A program made the position numbers and the translations under genes. Positions 38,537 to 49,793 of a DNA stretch of 64,000 nt are shown one piece after another. Position 1 is the stretch's first letter; the number at the start of each line of letters is the position of its first letter. The stretch comes from Megalobrama amblycephala (lineage: Eukaryota; Chordata; Actinopteri; Cypriniformes; Xenocyprididae): assembly GCF_018812025.1 (NCBI RefSeq), contig NC_063052.1:31201951-31265950 (forward strand), written 5' to 3'. The notes below the pieces were generated by a model. The model ran no database searches, was not told where the DNA came from, and saw only the letters and a program-made list of their open reading frames with translations.

Positions 38537-41500
38537 TTCAGTTTTCATTTTAATTTTCTTTTGCCATTGGGCTTCGTAGATAAATCTATCATCTTTTCTC
38601 ATTAGAAAGTGGTTGATGCCATTGAGGCAGGTGTGGACGCCAGAAGCACGTCAAATTATACCAGCAGATGGGATCCATCCAATGCTTTCTTCTTCTGTGG
38701 TACCATCATCACCACCATTGGTGAGATAAACACATTTTCCACTTTAGAACATAATCGTCTTGTGAGGTCAATTTCACACGTTCTCCTCTTCTCCAGGCTT
38801 TGGAAACATCTCGCCCAAGACAAAAGGTGGTCAGTTGTTCTGTATCTTTTATGCTCTGGTGGGGATCCCCATGTTTGGGATACTGTTAGCAGGGGTTGGA
38901 GACCACCTGGGCACCCTGCTGCGGAGAGCGGTGGCAAAGATTGAGACTTTGTTTTTGGTATGTGATTTCTCATTACAAATTCAGATTAAGTCAAGGCACC
39001 TTCATTTATATAGTGCTCTATACTGTACAGATAATTTCAAAGCAGCTTCATATTAATAAACAGGAAGATAATGGAATCAATGCAAACTTCATCAGAGCCA
39101 TAGTTTGCCTCGGTCCTGTTTCCACCTGGTATTAAGATGCGTTTTGGTCGATTGGATCACGTAGACGAGGGAGACACATTCCCATTTACACCTGGTGTTT
39201 TAATACATCTCTTTTGTACACTTTCAAGCACTTCTGTCCTGATTTCTTCTAGGGGAGGGTCTATGGGTGAGTAAATGTAAGGGCTTTCTCAGATCTTTCG
39301 ATCTAATGGATGAAATAAGCTCACACAATTTACATATGAACTCACCCGAAGACGACAGAAAAACACACAGAGAGCATCAGCTTTTGTTTCTGCTCTGATA
39401 GCTGCAAGACCGGCCGAACGCTGTGAGTGTGTGTTAGAAATCAGGAATGGTGAGAGAACATTGTGCTTGGTACATTTTTCATTTTCAAACCAAACTTGGG
39501 TCTTCAGCTGACAAAGTTTAAATCCCGTCTGGCTAGTAATGTTTACGCATTAGGTCAGTATGTGAAGAGCAGGCGATCTTTTGTGGCTGTTCGAACACAT
39601 TCGACCACATGAGCATCTACATTACGAAAGCAATCCGGTCGAATGCGTTTTCAACTAATTCTGGCAGTGGTCGAAAGTGGACAAGCTCAAAACATTTTCA
39701 ACCCTGTTTTCCACCTGTATTTAGTGTTGTTCACTTGTGATCCGATCGACCAAAACACATCTTAATTCCAGGTGCAAACAGGGCCTTCATAAGAAGATAG
39801 TTCTTCTCACTGGAAACTCTTAAATCTAATTAGTAAAATTTGTAATCCCAGTGTTGTCAGGGTGTTGCTAGAGTATCATCTTTTAATAATTTTCACCATG
39901 ATTGTTGTCTGCTGAACAGCGCAAGGGTGTGAAGCCCACCAGTGTGCGTGTAATCTCCGCCGTCTTCTCCATCCTGATTGGCTGCTTAGTCTTCATCGCC
40001 GTGCCGACCATGGTGTTTCAGGAAGTGGAGAGCTGGAGCTTGTTGGAAGCAGTGTACTTTGTCGTGATCACCCTTACCACGGTGGGCTTTGGGGACTATG
40101 TGGCAGGTGCACAGATAATTATCTTGTCTACATACAATAATTATTATATATTATTTAGTTTACTATGTCATGTGACCGTATGGTAATTCTGTTAAGGAAC
40201 TCAGTATTGTATTACGCCTGGAACTGCTCGATGTTTTGCGGTCATTAGACCCAGACAACAATGAAGTTGCAGACATTTATATCATCCAATTATCTGTATT
40301 GTAAAGCCATAGACACTAATTGTAATAGCTGTAATATTAGACCAGTGCATGCACTAATCTCTTATCTGTGAGAATCAATTGAGATGTTAGTAAATAATGT
40401 CATTTAACAGACTCTTTTGTCCAAAGCGACTTTACAGTACAGTTTATAAAGGAATAGTTACATTCACTTCATTTAAATTCAACAGTCAAACTCCAAACAG
40501 GCCAGTGTTCATTTTTACAGTTTTTATTTTAGTCATACTTGTCTTTTGTTGAACATGGCCTTTAAATTTAGTCAGTATCTCATCATGTCATATTCATTAA
40601 TCAAAGTCCTTTTTCTGTTTTAGTGACTAAATTATCTATTATCTAAATGATCTATTATCCATTATTATCAGTGATAATAATAAAGTATCGAACTATCGTA
40701 ACTGCCTTTAACAAATTTTAACTGCCTTTTTTTAAAAAAAAATTTTTTATAAACATTCCTGTGGTAATTGAGAGCATCCAATATACACTACCAGTCAGTA
40801 AGATTTTTTTTTTTTAAAGAAATTAATACTTTTATTTAGCAAGGATGCATTAAACTGATCAAAAATGATGGTCAAGACATTTATAATGTTGCAAAAGAAT
40901 TCTAATTCAAATCAGTTCTATTCTTTTAAACATTAACATTTGCTCTACTCCAGAGAACAGAAGAGATGGGACGCCCCTGTACAAGCCGTTGGTGTGGTTG
41001 TGGATAGTGTTTGGTCTGGCGTATTTTGCATCTATTCTCACTATGATTGGGAACTGGCTCAGAGTGCTGTCAAAGAAGACACGTGCAGAGGTGAGACAGA
41101 GAGTGAACAATGGATTTATCCATTTCAGTTTTTCCACACTGGTCTATTACTGTAGTATCAACTACTTAATATTGCATAACCAAATGGACTGTGGTCATTT
41201 TAAATGTTATGAAGGTCTCTTCCTTGTCTACTGTATTTTTTTTTTTTTTTAATCCAGAATAATAAATAAATGCAAAGTGGACCAAATTTGATAGTGAGTT
41301 AGGCTGCCTACATCTTAACTTGCACATTAATCATATGTGAGAGATATTGTACACAACAGTTCAAAAAGTTTTACATTTTTTAATACTTTTTATTCATTTC
41401 AAATAAATGCTGTCCTTTTAAACTTTCTATTTATCAAAGAATCCTGAAAAAAAGTATCACAGTTTCCACAAAAAATATGAAGTACTGCAACTGTTTTCAA

Positions 41501-43179
41501 CATTGAAAATAATCATAAATGTTTCTTGAGCAGCAAATCAGCATATTAGAATGATTTCTGAAGGATCATGTGACACTGAAGACTGGAGTAATGATGCTGA
41601 AAGTTCAGATTTGCATCACATGATGTATTCAATTACAATGTGTTCTATTAAAATAGAAAACAGTTACTTTCAATAGTAATTCTCTTTCACAATGTTACTG
41701 TTTTACTGTATTTTTGATCAAATAAATGCAGCCTAGGTGAGAATGAAAGACATTTAACCCTCTGGTTCTCTTCATTGAATGGTAATGTAATTGTTTTTTC
41801 AGGAAAACCAATGTAATATATTTTTGTTCAATAATATTTTTTGATTATTATTTAACATTTTGAGGATATTTTATGATTTGCAATATTTATACAATTGTGT
41901 TAGCTATTTTCCCCATTGGAAATAATACACAAATGTTTTCTATTATATATTTAAAATTATTTTTCATTTAAAGTAGTATTCCATGTTAAAATAGAGACAA
42001 GGCATTTAAAATCCTTTTTTTTTTTTTTTTTTTGAAGGTAGAATAGTGCCATCTGGTGGGAGTAAAAAAAGAAAAAACTTATGTAATGCCATGGTGTAAC
42101 CACTAGATTCCCGTATAACTCTATATAAAGTGGTTAATAAATTAAAGTGTTTTTTTAAAAACATAAATACTTATTTTTATTAAATTTGGATTTATACTTA
42201 GACATTCTCAAAGACTACTTTTTATCAAGGTTTACTTTTTTTTTTTTTTTTTTGGAAATGTTGATTTGAAGTGTCAGTTTTTGTGCATGTTTTTTAGGCT
42301 GTTATTACCTACCTTCATGCTGCTTTATTTCTCTTCTAGATGGAGGAGCTGAGAGCTCATGCCACAGACTGGACTCAGAACATCCAGAACATGTCCATGG
42401 ACTTCCGTATTCCAGTGCCACTGGATCTCAACGACCCCTTTCAGCTCCAATGGCGACGCAGAAGAAAGCGCCGCCGCCGTCACCGCCACCCAAGACTGAG
42501 CGCGGCGGGACTGTCTCGTGGAATCTCCCTCGATGCCGATGTTATCCGAGAGAACGGACATCTGATCCTCGGTTGGCCTTCGTGCAAGTATACCCCAGCG
42601 TCTGATAACAGGTCTGAAGTGCTGTCCCGATCCAGGTCGTGGTGTAGGGTAGATGGGGCGTATGAGATGAGACCAGGATCGAGGCTGACGGTAGGACCTG
42701 CATCAAGATCCATCTCGCGTTTAGAGCTGAAACCACCATCGAGATCTGGGTCCAGAGCCATGTCCAGGTCCCCTTCAGAATCTGAATCAGGATCAGTCAC
42801 TGAATCCGAGACTCCGTCAGAATCCTGGTCGGAATATGAGTTCAGTTCCCGTAACTCAGAGGACCTGGAATCTGGAGCCGAGGGGTCTCGGAGATCACTG
42901 GGAAGTCAAAAGGATGTTCCGGTCATCGTGGTTGCCAGCTGCAGTCCGCCCCATCCCTCCCTCCTGGACTTCTTTGGCGAGAACCTGGCGTACATCGACG
43001 AGTCTTCAGACGCTCTTAGCGATCTTGTCAAACCAGCCGGACAGAACCGCCAACGCAAACCCAAGAGGAGGAGTATGAAGAGACAGATTCCCTGCTCGCG
43101 TCCTATTGGACTACAGAGGGAGATCAGTAATGAACTACAACCCCCATCACACCCTCCGACTCCTCCACCTCAAACCTGA
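37206..43179 (+). CDS. kcnk4: Two-pore-domain potassium channel TRAAK (6 coding exons)
   Basis: KCNK4 forms a dimeric, mechano- and lipid-gated background K+ channel in the plasma membrane. Exons 37206-37394, 38606-38720, 38797-38957, 39920-40106, 40954-41090 and 42340-43179 give 1629 nt, 542 residues plus stop. The order is TM1 (about residues 5-25), an extracellular cap with NHSC and NYT glycosylation sites, pore 1 filter TIGFG (100-104), TM2/TM3, pore 2 filter TVGFG (209-213) and TM4 (about 230-252). The cytosolic tail is encoded by the last exon. The start [20 protein letters not shown] and the tail motif [11 protein letters not shown] (477-487) match TRAAK rather than TREK-1 or TREK-2. 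Human TRAAK has about 393 residues, so the tail is about 150 longer, with an Arg cluster and a Ser-rich region. Pore 1 has GFG where human TRAAK has GYG. Confidence 0.93.
37470..37768. mobile_element. Short fold-back TTAA element in kcnk4 intron
   Basis: TTAA at 37466-37469 and 37769-37772 flanks ends AGAGAGAGTTCACCC and GGGTGAACTATCCCT. The two halves meet near 37600 as an almost perfect hairpin around GTTGACGGTAGCCATTGACT. Confidence 0.8.
38018..38086. repeat. (TA)n microsatellite, left of inserted element
   Basis: About 30 TA units. The array continues after the element at 38091-38456. Confidence 0.92.
38091..38456. mobile_element. TA-target inverted-repeat element inside TA microsatellite
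   Basis: The ends AGTCAAACCATAATGTATTC and AATAATTTTTGGTTTGACT are inverse, with GTGTCTGAATAAT on both sides inside. Flanked on both sides by TA arrays, as expected for a Tc1/mariner-type insertion at TA. Confidence 0.65.
38457..38530. repeat. (TA)n microsatellite, right of inserted element
   Basis: About 36 TA units, ending 75 bp before a kcnk4 acceptor site. Confidence 0.92.
38606..38720 (+). CDS. kcnk4: kcnk4 coding exon 2
   Basis: Acceptor CTCATTAG, donor ATTG|GTGAGA. It codes [19 protein letters not shown] to [11 protein letters not shown]. It contains the second half of the cap, an NYT glycosylation site and the start of pore 1. Confidence 0.9.
38797..38957 (+). CDS. kcnk4: kcnk4 coding exon 3
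   Basis: Acceptor CTTCTCCAG, donor TTTTTG|GTATGT. It codes [20 protein letters not shown] and the [19 protein letters not shown] helix (TM2), which is diagnostic for TREK/TRAAK channels. Confidence 0.93.
39920..40106 (+). CDS. kcnk4: kcnk4 coding exon 4
   Basis: Acceptor CTGAACAG, donor GCAG|GTGCAC. It codes [20 protein letters not shown] (TM3) through [16 protein letters not shown], the second pore loop and filter. Confidence 0.93.
40954..41090 (+). CDS. kcnk4: kcnk4 coding exon 5
   Basis: Acceptor CTACTCCAG, donor GAG|GTGAGA. It codes [20 protein letters not shown] to [18 protein letters not shown]4 and the proximal regulatory segment. The split codon makes Glu where mammals have Gly (YVAE versus YVAG). 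Confidence 0.92.
42340..43179 (+). CDS. kcnk4: kcnk4 last coding exon (long cytosolic tail)
   Basis: Acceptor TTCTTCTAG; stop TGA at 43177-43179. 279 residues: [18 protein letters not shown] (proximal tail), an Arg/His cluster at residues 302-315, a Ser/Arg- and Ser/Glu-rich stretch (about 330-455), then [16 protein letters not shown] and a second basic patch ([10 protein letters not shown]). The DESSD motif ties it to TRAAK; the basic and Ser-rich inserts are not in human TRAAK. Confidence 0.92.
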   Translation: MEELRAHATDWTQNIQNMSMDFRIPVPLDLNDPFQLQWRRRRKRRRRHRHPRLSAAGLSRGISLDADVIRENGHLILGWPSCKYTPASDNRSEVLSRSRSWCRVDGAYEMRPGSRLTVGPASRSISRLELKPPSRSGSRAMSRSPSESESGSVTESETPSESWSEYEFSSRNSEDLESGAEGSRRSLGSQKDVPVIVVASCSPPHPSLLDFFGENLAYIDESSDALSDLVKPAGQNRQRKPKRRSMKRQIPCSRPIGLQREISNELQPPSHPPTPPPQT

Positions 43180-43242
43180 GAAATGAACATTTGGCCAAGG
43201 GCTCTTAGCTTTACACGTCACAGTTTAAGACGCCAAACATAC

Positions 43243-44509
43243 GGAGCCCCGCACATGACATGCAGGAAAAAAAATTGCACTATTTCATTTCCTCAATTTA
43301 TAAATCATACGCACAATTTACTGTTTTGTCACCTCCATTTGCTAAATCATACACCCGATTTACTGTTTTGTTCCCTCCATTTGCTAAAATGTGCACCCGA
43401 TTTACTATTTCGTTCCCTCAATTTGCTAATTTGTGTATCCGATTTACTATTTTGTTCCCTCGATTTGCTATATTGTGCACCCGATTTACTATTTTGTTCC
43501 CTCGATTTGCTAAATCATGTGCACAATTTATGGTTTTGTTCCCTCGATTTGCTAAATTGTGCATCCAATTTACTATTTTGTTCCCTCGATTTGCTAAATC
43601 ATGTGCACAATTTATGGTTTTGTTCCCTCGATTTGCTAAATTGTGCATCCAATTTACTATTTTGTTCCCTCGATTTGCTAAATTGTGCGCACTATTTACT
43701 ATTTCGTTCCCTCAGTTTGCTAAATCATGTGCACAATTTATGGTTTCGTTCCCTCGATTTGCTAAATTGTGCGCACTATTTACTATTTAGTTCCCTCAGT
43801 TTGCTAAATCATGTGCACAATTTATGGTTTCGTTCCCTCGATTTGCTAAATTGTGCGCACTATTTACTATTTAGTTCCCTCAGTTTGCTAAATCGTGCAC
43901 GATTTACTGTTTTGTTCCCTCGATTTGCTAAATCGTGCGCACAATTTACTATTTCGTTCCCTCGATTTGCTAAATCGTGCGCACTATTTACTATTTCGTT
44001 CCCTCAGTTTGCTAAATCGTGCACAATTTACGGTTTCATTCCCTCGATTTGCTAAATCGTGCACCCGATTTACTATTTCGTTTCCTCGATTTGCTAAATT
44101 GTACACCCGATTTACTATTTTGTTCCCTCGATTTGCTAAATTGTGTGCACTATTTACTATTTCGTTCCCTCAGTTTGCTAAATCGTGCACAATTTACGGT
44201 TTCATTCCCTCGATTTGCTAAATCGTGCACCTGATTTACTATTTCGTTCCCTCGATTTGCTAAATCGTTTGCCCGATTTACTATTTCGTTCCCTCAATTT
44301 GCTAAATTGTGCGCACAATTTACTGTTTTGTTCCCCGCAAAAGACATGCAGGGAAAAAATAATAGGCTAAATTGTGCGCCCGATTTACTAATTTGTTCCC
44401 TCGATTTATAAATCGTGTGCACAATTTAGCAAATCGAGAAAATGAATTAGTAAATTGTGTGCAAAATTTAGCATATTATTTTTTCCCTGCATGTCATTTG
44501 CAGGGCTCC
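43243..44509. mobile_element. Inverted-repeat element packed with a 42-bp minisatellite
   Basis: The left end GGAGCCCCGCACATGACATG and right end CATGTCATTTGCAGGGCTCC are inverse copies, followed inside by CAGG and an A-run. Between them are about 26 tandem units of 42 bp (consensus parts TTCCCTCGATTTGCTAAAT and GCACAATTTACTATTT). No transposase. Flanks ATAC and TTAC do not give a clean duplication. Confidence 0.82.
43300..44430. repeat. 42-bp minisatellite array
   Basis: The period is exactly 42 bp over most of the array, so reading frames stay open by chance (14-residue repeats in two frames). Each unit has a palindromic core; the copy at 44304-44321, AAATTGTGCGCACAATTT, is perfect. Confidence 0.92.
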
Positions 44510-44849
44510 TTACAAACTGATGCAGACCATCACAAATATGCATGTAAATATAGCTTAAATGAAATTTATTTGTGCCCCAGACAAACGGAGGTTTTGTTCA
44601 GAATAGCATACTACCTATTCTGCAGTATATGTAAACTCCCATACCGTTCAAAAGTTTGGGGTTAGTACATACTGTAATTGTCTTTACTGTCACTTTTGTT
44701 CAATTTATTGCGTCCTTTCTGAATAAAAGTATTAATTTATTTAGAAAAAAGATCTTACTGACCCCAAACTTTTAAATGGTAGTGTTTAATGTGCATAAAA
44801 AGTTCTAATGCTGCAACATTTGCTGAAATATCCTGTAAATAATAAAACA

Positions 44850-47260
44850 CACTGTACTGGGTGCTGTAGTGTAGCCTATCCCAAAAAGTGCAAAATAACC
44901 ATTTTTATTTCCAAAATGATAACTAGTGGACACAACAGGCTGAATTAAACATGCATAATGATGAAGTCAGGTGGCAGCAGTTTAGCATACTACTGCTAGT
45001 TCTTTGAAATATAAAATTAGATTATAATTTAAGTATAATTTGTTCTTTTACATATATTTGAAAATAGTAGTATTCCATTCTGAACATAGCCAGAAAGCTG
45101 AGGACATTTCAGCAGTGCAATGTGATTCTTCTACAAATCAGATGTGTTTCAAGGTTTGATTTGTCACTGTGATCATCTGTCATATTTTAGTCATTAAAAT
45201 ATTTAATAATAATAAAATCCACTGTAAATTGTAAGTCAGTCTAATAGGTTAGTATTCTGCTTTTTATCCAAAAACTCATAAATGCTGTTATATTTTAGGA
45301 GTGTTTAGTGCCTTGCTTGTTTATAACCCCCTAATCTGTATTCCACTTTTTATATTGTGCATGATATAGCCTACTCTGAGTCTCAAATGGAGACTTTTTG
45401 ATATAAGATGCACATTATTGAAATGTCATTTTATTTGTGTGCCAAATTGGTTATAATTTCATTGTCATGAATACAAAAAACAGTTGTGGTTGTTGAGTGA
45501 TATTTCTTCTATTTCTTATTTTTGACAATTGTTCACAGGTCTATAATACCTGGAAAATGGTAAGCCTTTATTATTATTATTATTACATTTATTTGCAGAG
45601 TACATGGCTTCTTTTGAAAGGCCATCAATGGAAAGATGTCTTTGGTTGGAGGATGTAGTTACAACATCTACCAGCAGGGGCTAACCGGCACTGTTTGTCT
45701 GGTCAGCACAGACCCAATAGCAGGCTAGGCGCCCTCTTGTGGTTATCTGAACGGGGCAAATCCTTTTCCCAGTCTGTCTCTCAAGTTTTCTCAAGTTGTA
45801 TCGTGCCTAAAAGATGCTCAACACAGCTTAAATCCTTCCGATGTTTGTACAAATGTTATATTTACGCGGCAGCCTGAGGTTTTAACACTCACACACACAG
45901 ACCCGCTCCAAACACAATGTTTACCTTCTTGGAAACACATTTTACACCATGTGCACAAACAGAATGTTTACTAAAAAAAAAAAAAAAAAAAGTAATTTCG
46001 ATGGTGAACTTGCACAGCAGGAGCTAGATGAGATTTTAAATGCCCTTGGTGTGGGAAGACGAGGCGAACGAGAGAGGGAGCGAGTAGCGATGTGAGGCAG
46101 CTCCAGGAATGGCTTTTGTAAGGCCCTGGCTGTGGGGATAAATGCCGGTTGCAGAGTGAAGGGGGTATTTAGAGGGAAGAGGACAAACACATGGTGGCGG
46201 TTTACAGAGGAGCTTTTCCGCAGCGCTTCCAATGCACCCTTAAATTCTACCTCTGCACTTCAGCCCCGCCTAACACAACTTCTACACCACTGATGTCTCC
46301 AACCGGAAGATGTTTCCTGTCGTAACTTGAGCGAGACGGCAATCGATTTCTGAGTGAAAATGTGTAGTGTGGTCTTGCTTCAGAAGTGGCCAGTGACACA
46401 CACGGACTTGGATGTGCATGTTGTCTGGGAAAACAAGAAAAGTAGTGTAGTGTTAATGGAAACTCAGATATGTAATTATATAAGATTACGAGACCACTGA
46501 TAAATTAGCAGTTTATCTGGATTTACTATATGTTTGAGTAAAATTGGCATTTTCTACTGTCATTTAGAGCATTTATTTGCAGAAAATGACAACTGGTCAA
46601 AATGAAAACGATGCCATGTTTTCAGACCTCGAATAATGCAAAGAAAACACATTTATATTCATTTTTAAACAACATGATACTTGGTGGAATAGCTGGGTGC
46701 AAGTGAGATGTTTGAATAGTTGTGAATTTAGTGTTTAAATTGAAAGAGTGTACAATACTGTTACAATTTGGAAAGTAGAAAGACAAAGTAAGCTCAAATA
46801 GTTATAATAATCGATCACAGACCCATATTCACTTTTTATACAGTGTTGCTCAGGGGTTGGGGATGGGGGAGTTTTGAAAACATTAATTAAAACATACTAA
46901 AACTACTACTACCACTACTACTACTTTTAATAATGATAATAATGTCCAGCTAGTTCATCTCACTGAGTTCTTAACTGGTTGGATTTTATCTATCTATACA
47001 CTCGGTTGGCAGGATTTTTGTTTATTTATTTTGGTGGGACTAGAGGGAAGGGTCATGAGGAGCATGAATGCTAATGTGAATAAAGTGTTGAATGAGGGGA
47101 CAGATTGATTGACATAGCCTAGTCTAAGTTCCACCAGTGGGGAAATGAAGCTGACCAAAATGATGATTTGATTCAATGTTTGTATTTTTCAACACTGAAA
47201 AGCATTGAAATTTCAACGTTGATTCAATATTATTTAGCATTGAATTTTCAATCTCAACCA
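44850..47260. other. Intergenic DNA 3' of kcnk4
   Basis: Mostly single-copy-looking sequence with no supported gene. A GC-richer patch at about 45690-46340 has short open frames but no splice-consistent coding pattern. Confidence 0.4.
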
Positions 47261-47279
47261 AAATGATGATTCTGATGGA

Positions 47280-47745
47280 ATTTCAACATTGAATCAATAC
47301 CACCTTGCTATCTGGGTAACCCTGATTTCCAATCACAGCTTTCATGCATCTTGGCATACTCTCTACAAGTAGGTCAGATTGTTGGTGGGAGACTTTATGC
47401 CTCTCCTGGCTCAAAAATTCAAGCAGTTCGGCTTTGTTTGATGGCTTGTGACCTTCCATCTTCCTCTTGATCATGTTCCAGAGGTTTTAAATGGTGCTCA
47501 GGTCTGGAGTTTGGGCTGGTTATGACAAGGTCTTGATCTGGTGGTCCTCAGTCCACACCTTTAATGACCTGGCTGTGTGGATTGGAGCGTTGTCCTGCAG
47601 GAAAAACCAATCCTTCGAGTTGGGGAACATTGTCAGAGCAGAAGGAAGCAAGTTTTCTTCAAGGATAACCTTGCCAGTTGTCAGCTTTGCGCCATCCATC
47701 CATCCATCGTAATTCATAAACATAAACTCAGCAAAAAAAAAAAAA
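47280..47745 (-). pseudogene. Tc1/mariner transposase relic
   Basis: On the minus strand, one frame reads DWFFLQDNAPIHTARSLKVW, then PAQTPDLSTI, then NLWNMIKRKMEG and about 45 more residues. QDNAP carries the second catalytic Asp. Two in-frame TAA stops fall where Trp and the catalytic Glu would be, so it is dead. The N-terminal DNA-binding part is missing. Confidence 0.8.
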
Positions 47746-47770
47746 AAAAAAAAAATCCCTTTTTTTTTTA
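47730..47770. repeat. Poly(A)/poly(T) low-complexity tract
   Basis: A run of about 23 A, CCC-interrupted, then about 9 T, at the edge of the transposase relic. Confidence 0.8.
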
Positions 47771-48818
47771 GGATACTGACAGGAAGGACAGCTGATATAC
47801 ATCAAAGATGTATTAAGTACAGATTACCTCATAAACATAACTGCCCAGAAAAGGTCTTCAAGTACATCTGCGATATACTTTCCACTTATTACAGTACAAC
47901 ACTAATCAATAACAGCTGTCGCTTTAGAATTGTTGAAGCAGATACAGTTTAGATATTTTGGCAGAGAAAATTCAAGTGCATAATTGCGTTCTCAAATTTC
48001 TTTTTGTCTTGGGAGATGATGATGTAAAAACAGGATGCAAGACAAGTAACCTCTAAAAATCTCCACACAGTTAAAACACTTCACATCTCATCAGCTTCAC
48101 TGAAGGAACATTACATTACAGATCATGTATTCCATGACTGTTTTTCTGATTTGTTCATTTCCATTTGTGTGGTCGGTGATTTTACATTCTGAATTGAAAG
48201 CAATGAGGTGGTGTGCTGGTTTGTATTTAGAGGAATGTTCTAGAATGATTCTCTTTTCTGTATGTGACACCGCAAAAGGGAAAGTAAAGTTTATTCTTTT
48301 ATACAGCGAGTGAGACCACAAAATTTGTACTTCTGAAGGGTCAATATCACTGTTCTTGATTAGCTAAAAACCACACTTATATAGACAGTGGCTGGAAAAG
48401 TCAAAACAAATTAAATTTCCACCATCAACAGTAATGAGACGAAAACAAAATCTGACTATGAAGTTGTCTAAGATGACATGAAGTCATTTCTTAACCACTT
48501 AATTGGCGTTTCCATGCTACAGTTTACATTTAAAGCCCTGATTCACTTTTGGCTTGAGCGCTTATCCACAGATGGGCAATACGGGTCAAACTTTTCAGTA
48601 ACACCAACCTCTCTTCATGTCGTGAGATGTCAGGAACCTGATAGTCTTATAAAATACACCCTAAATGACATAATGCTTTAATTCAAATCAGCTATAGCCT
48701 CTATAAATGTTTTCTCTGTTCTTCTCTTTCTGCTTTTTCCCCCTTTGGCAAAAGCAGTAATCTTTTGGCACATTCCACAAACATGATGTCCTTTTCTAAA
48801 AGCGTGAGATGCACAAAT

Positions 48819-48940
48819 CTATGGAAGCTTGTTTCTGCCACAGTATAAAAAATAAAAAAGGTAATTGCAACTTTTTATCCCACAACTCTGACTTATATCT
48901 CATATATTCCATGGCAGGAACAAGCTTCCATACAAATCCC
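48819..48940. mobile_element. Minimal hairpin copy of the ATGGAAGCTTGTTTC family
   Basis: Only the termini remain: ATGGAAGCTTGTTTCTGCCA on the left and TGGCAGGAACAAGCTTCCAT on the right, with about 70 bp between. An internally deleted relative of 28767-29306. Confidence 0.75.
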
Positions 48941-49066
48941 ACGTTTTGTGGTGAAAACCATTGTATATGTTTGCTAAATGATTATAATGTTAAATTAACC
49001 TAGCTGTTTGCATTAGTTTGACCTCGTGAGGTTGTCAATAAAATAATAAAACAAACCTATTTTTTA

Positions 49067-49604
49067 AAGGGGTGGTTGATTCTGATTTCACCTTTTTTAT
49101 CTTTAGTTAGTGTGTAATGTAGATGTTTGAGCATAAACAACATCTGCAAAGCTACAAAGCTCAATGCAAAGGGAGATATTTTGCTAGTCGATGTGTTAAA
49201 TCAACTCCATAAATTTATCCACTAACAATTCAGAAACCTCCAGTTGCATTTTAAATGTTGTGACTTCTCTCCATCAGTGTCTGACTCCAGTTTGAACAAT
49301 GTAAGGCTGAACACCGCTACTGACAATCCTCATTTTTTGCTGCGTGAGATTCTTCAGCTTTGTTGTTGCTGAGCAACTGAAGCGCTAACTGTTAAAGCTC
49401 CGCCCTCTTTTGGAAAGCTGGCGGGAGCAGCAGCTCATTTGCATTTAAAGGGACACCCTTTGCTCACATGCAAATAGGGGCAAATTTGACAAGCTATAAT
49501 AAATAATCTGTGGGGTATTTTGCGTTGAAACTTCACAGACACATTCTGGGGACACCAGAGACTTATATTACATCTTGTAAAAGGTGCATTATAGGTCCCC
49601 TTTT
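49067..49604. mobile_element. Inverted-repeat element related to AGGTCCCGTT family
   Basis: TTAAAGGGGTGGTTGATTCT at the left and TTATAGGTCCCCTTTTTC at the right are degenerate ends. The inner TTTAGTTAGTGTGTAATGTA is shared with 5542-6217. The right TTAA is lost. Confidence 0.6.
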
Positions 49605-49793
49605 TCATTATAGGTAACTTTTGACCATCTAGTGGTTAAAAACAAAACTGCATGCATTTTGTTTTAGTTGTGCTTTGTCTCTGCGTGACTGTGCGGATGA
49701 ATATGGTTATCCTACTGCTCATAAAACATTCACTACTTGCCTTCAGAGATATAACCAGATTAGATGGAAAGGATCTGAAGCTGACTAGCTTAA

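Larger units (their letters stand above)
43180..44850 (+). other. kcnk4: Possible kcnk4 3' UTR carrying a repeat element
   Basis: The first good AATAAA after the stop is at 44841-44846. If used, the 3' UTR would include the whole 43243-44509 element. An earlier unseen cleavage site is possible. Confidence 0.35.

Noticed and set aside
43183..44055. 290-codon open frame starting 4 bp after the kcnk4 stop
   Set aside because: It runs through a 42-bp tandem array; because 42 is a multiple of 3 and the unit lacks stops, two frames stay open. The 14-residue periodic product has no protein character.
43300..44430. Regular repeats resembling a CRISPR array
   Set aside because: The 42-bp units abut with no unique spacers, and the genome is vertebrate.
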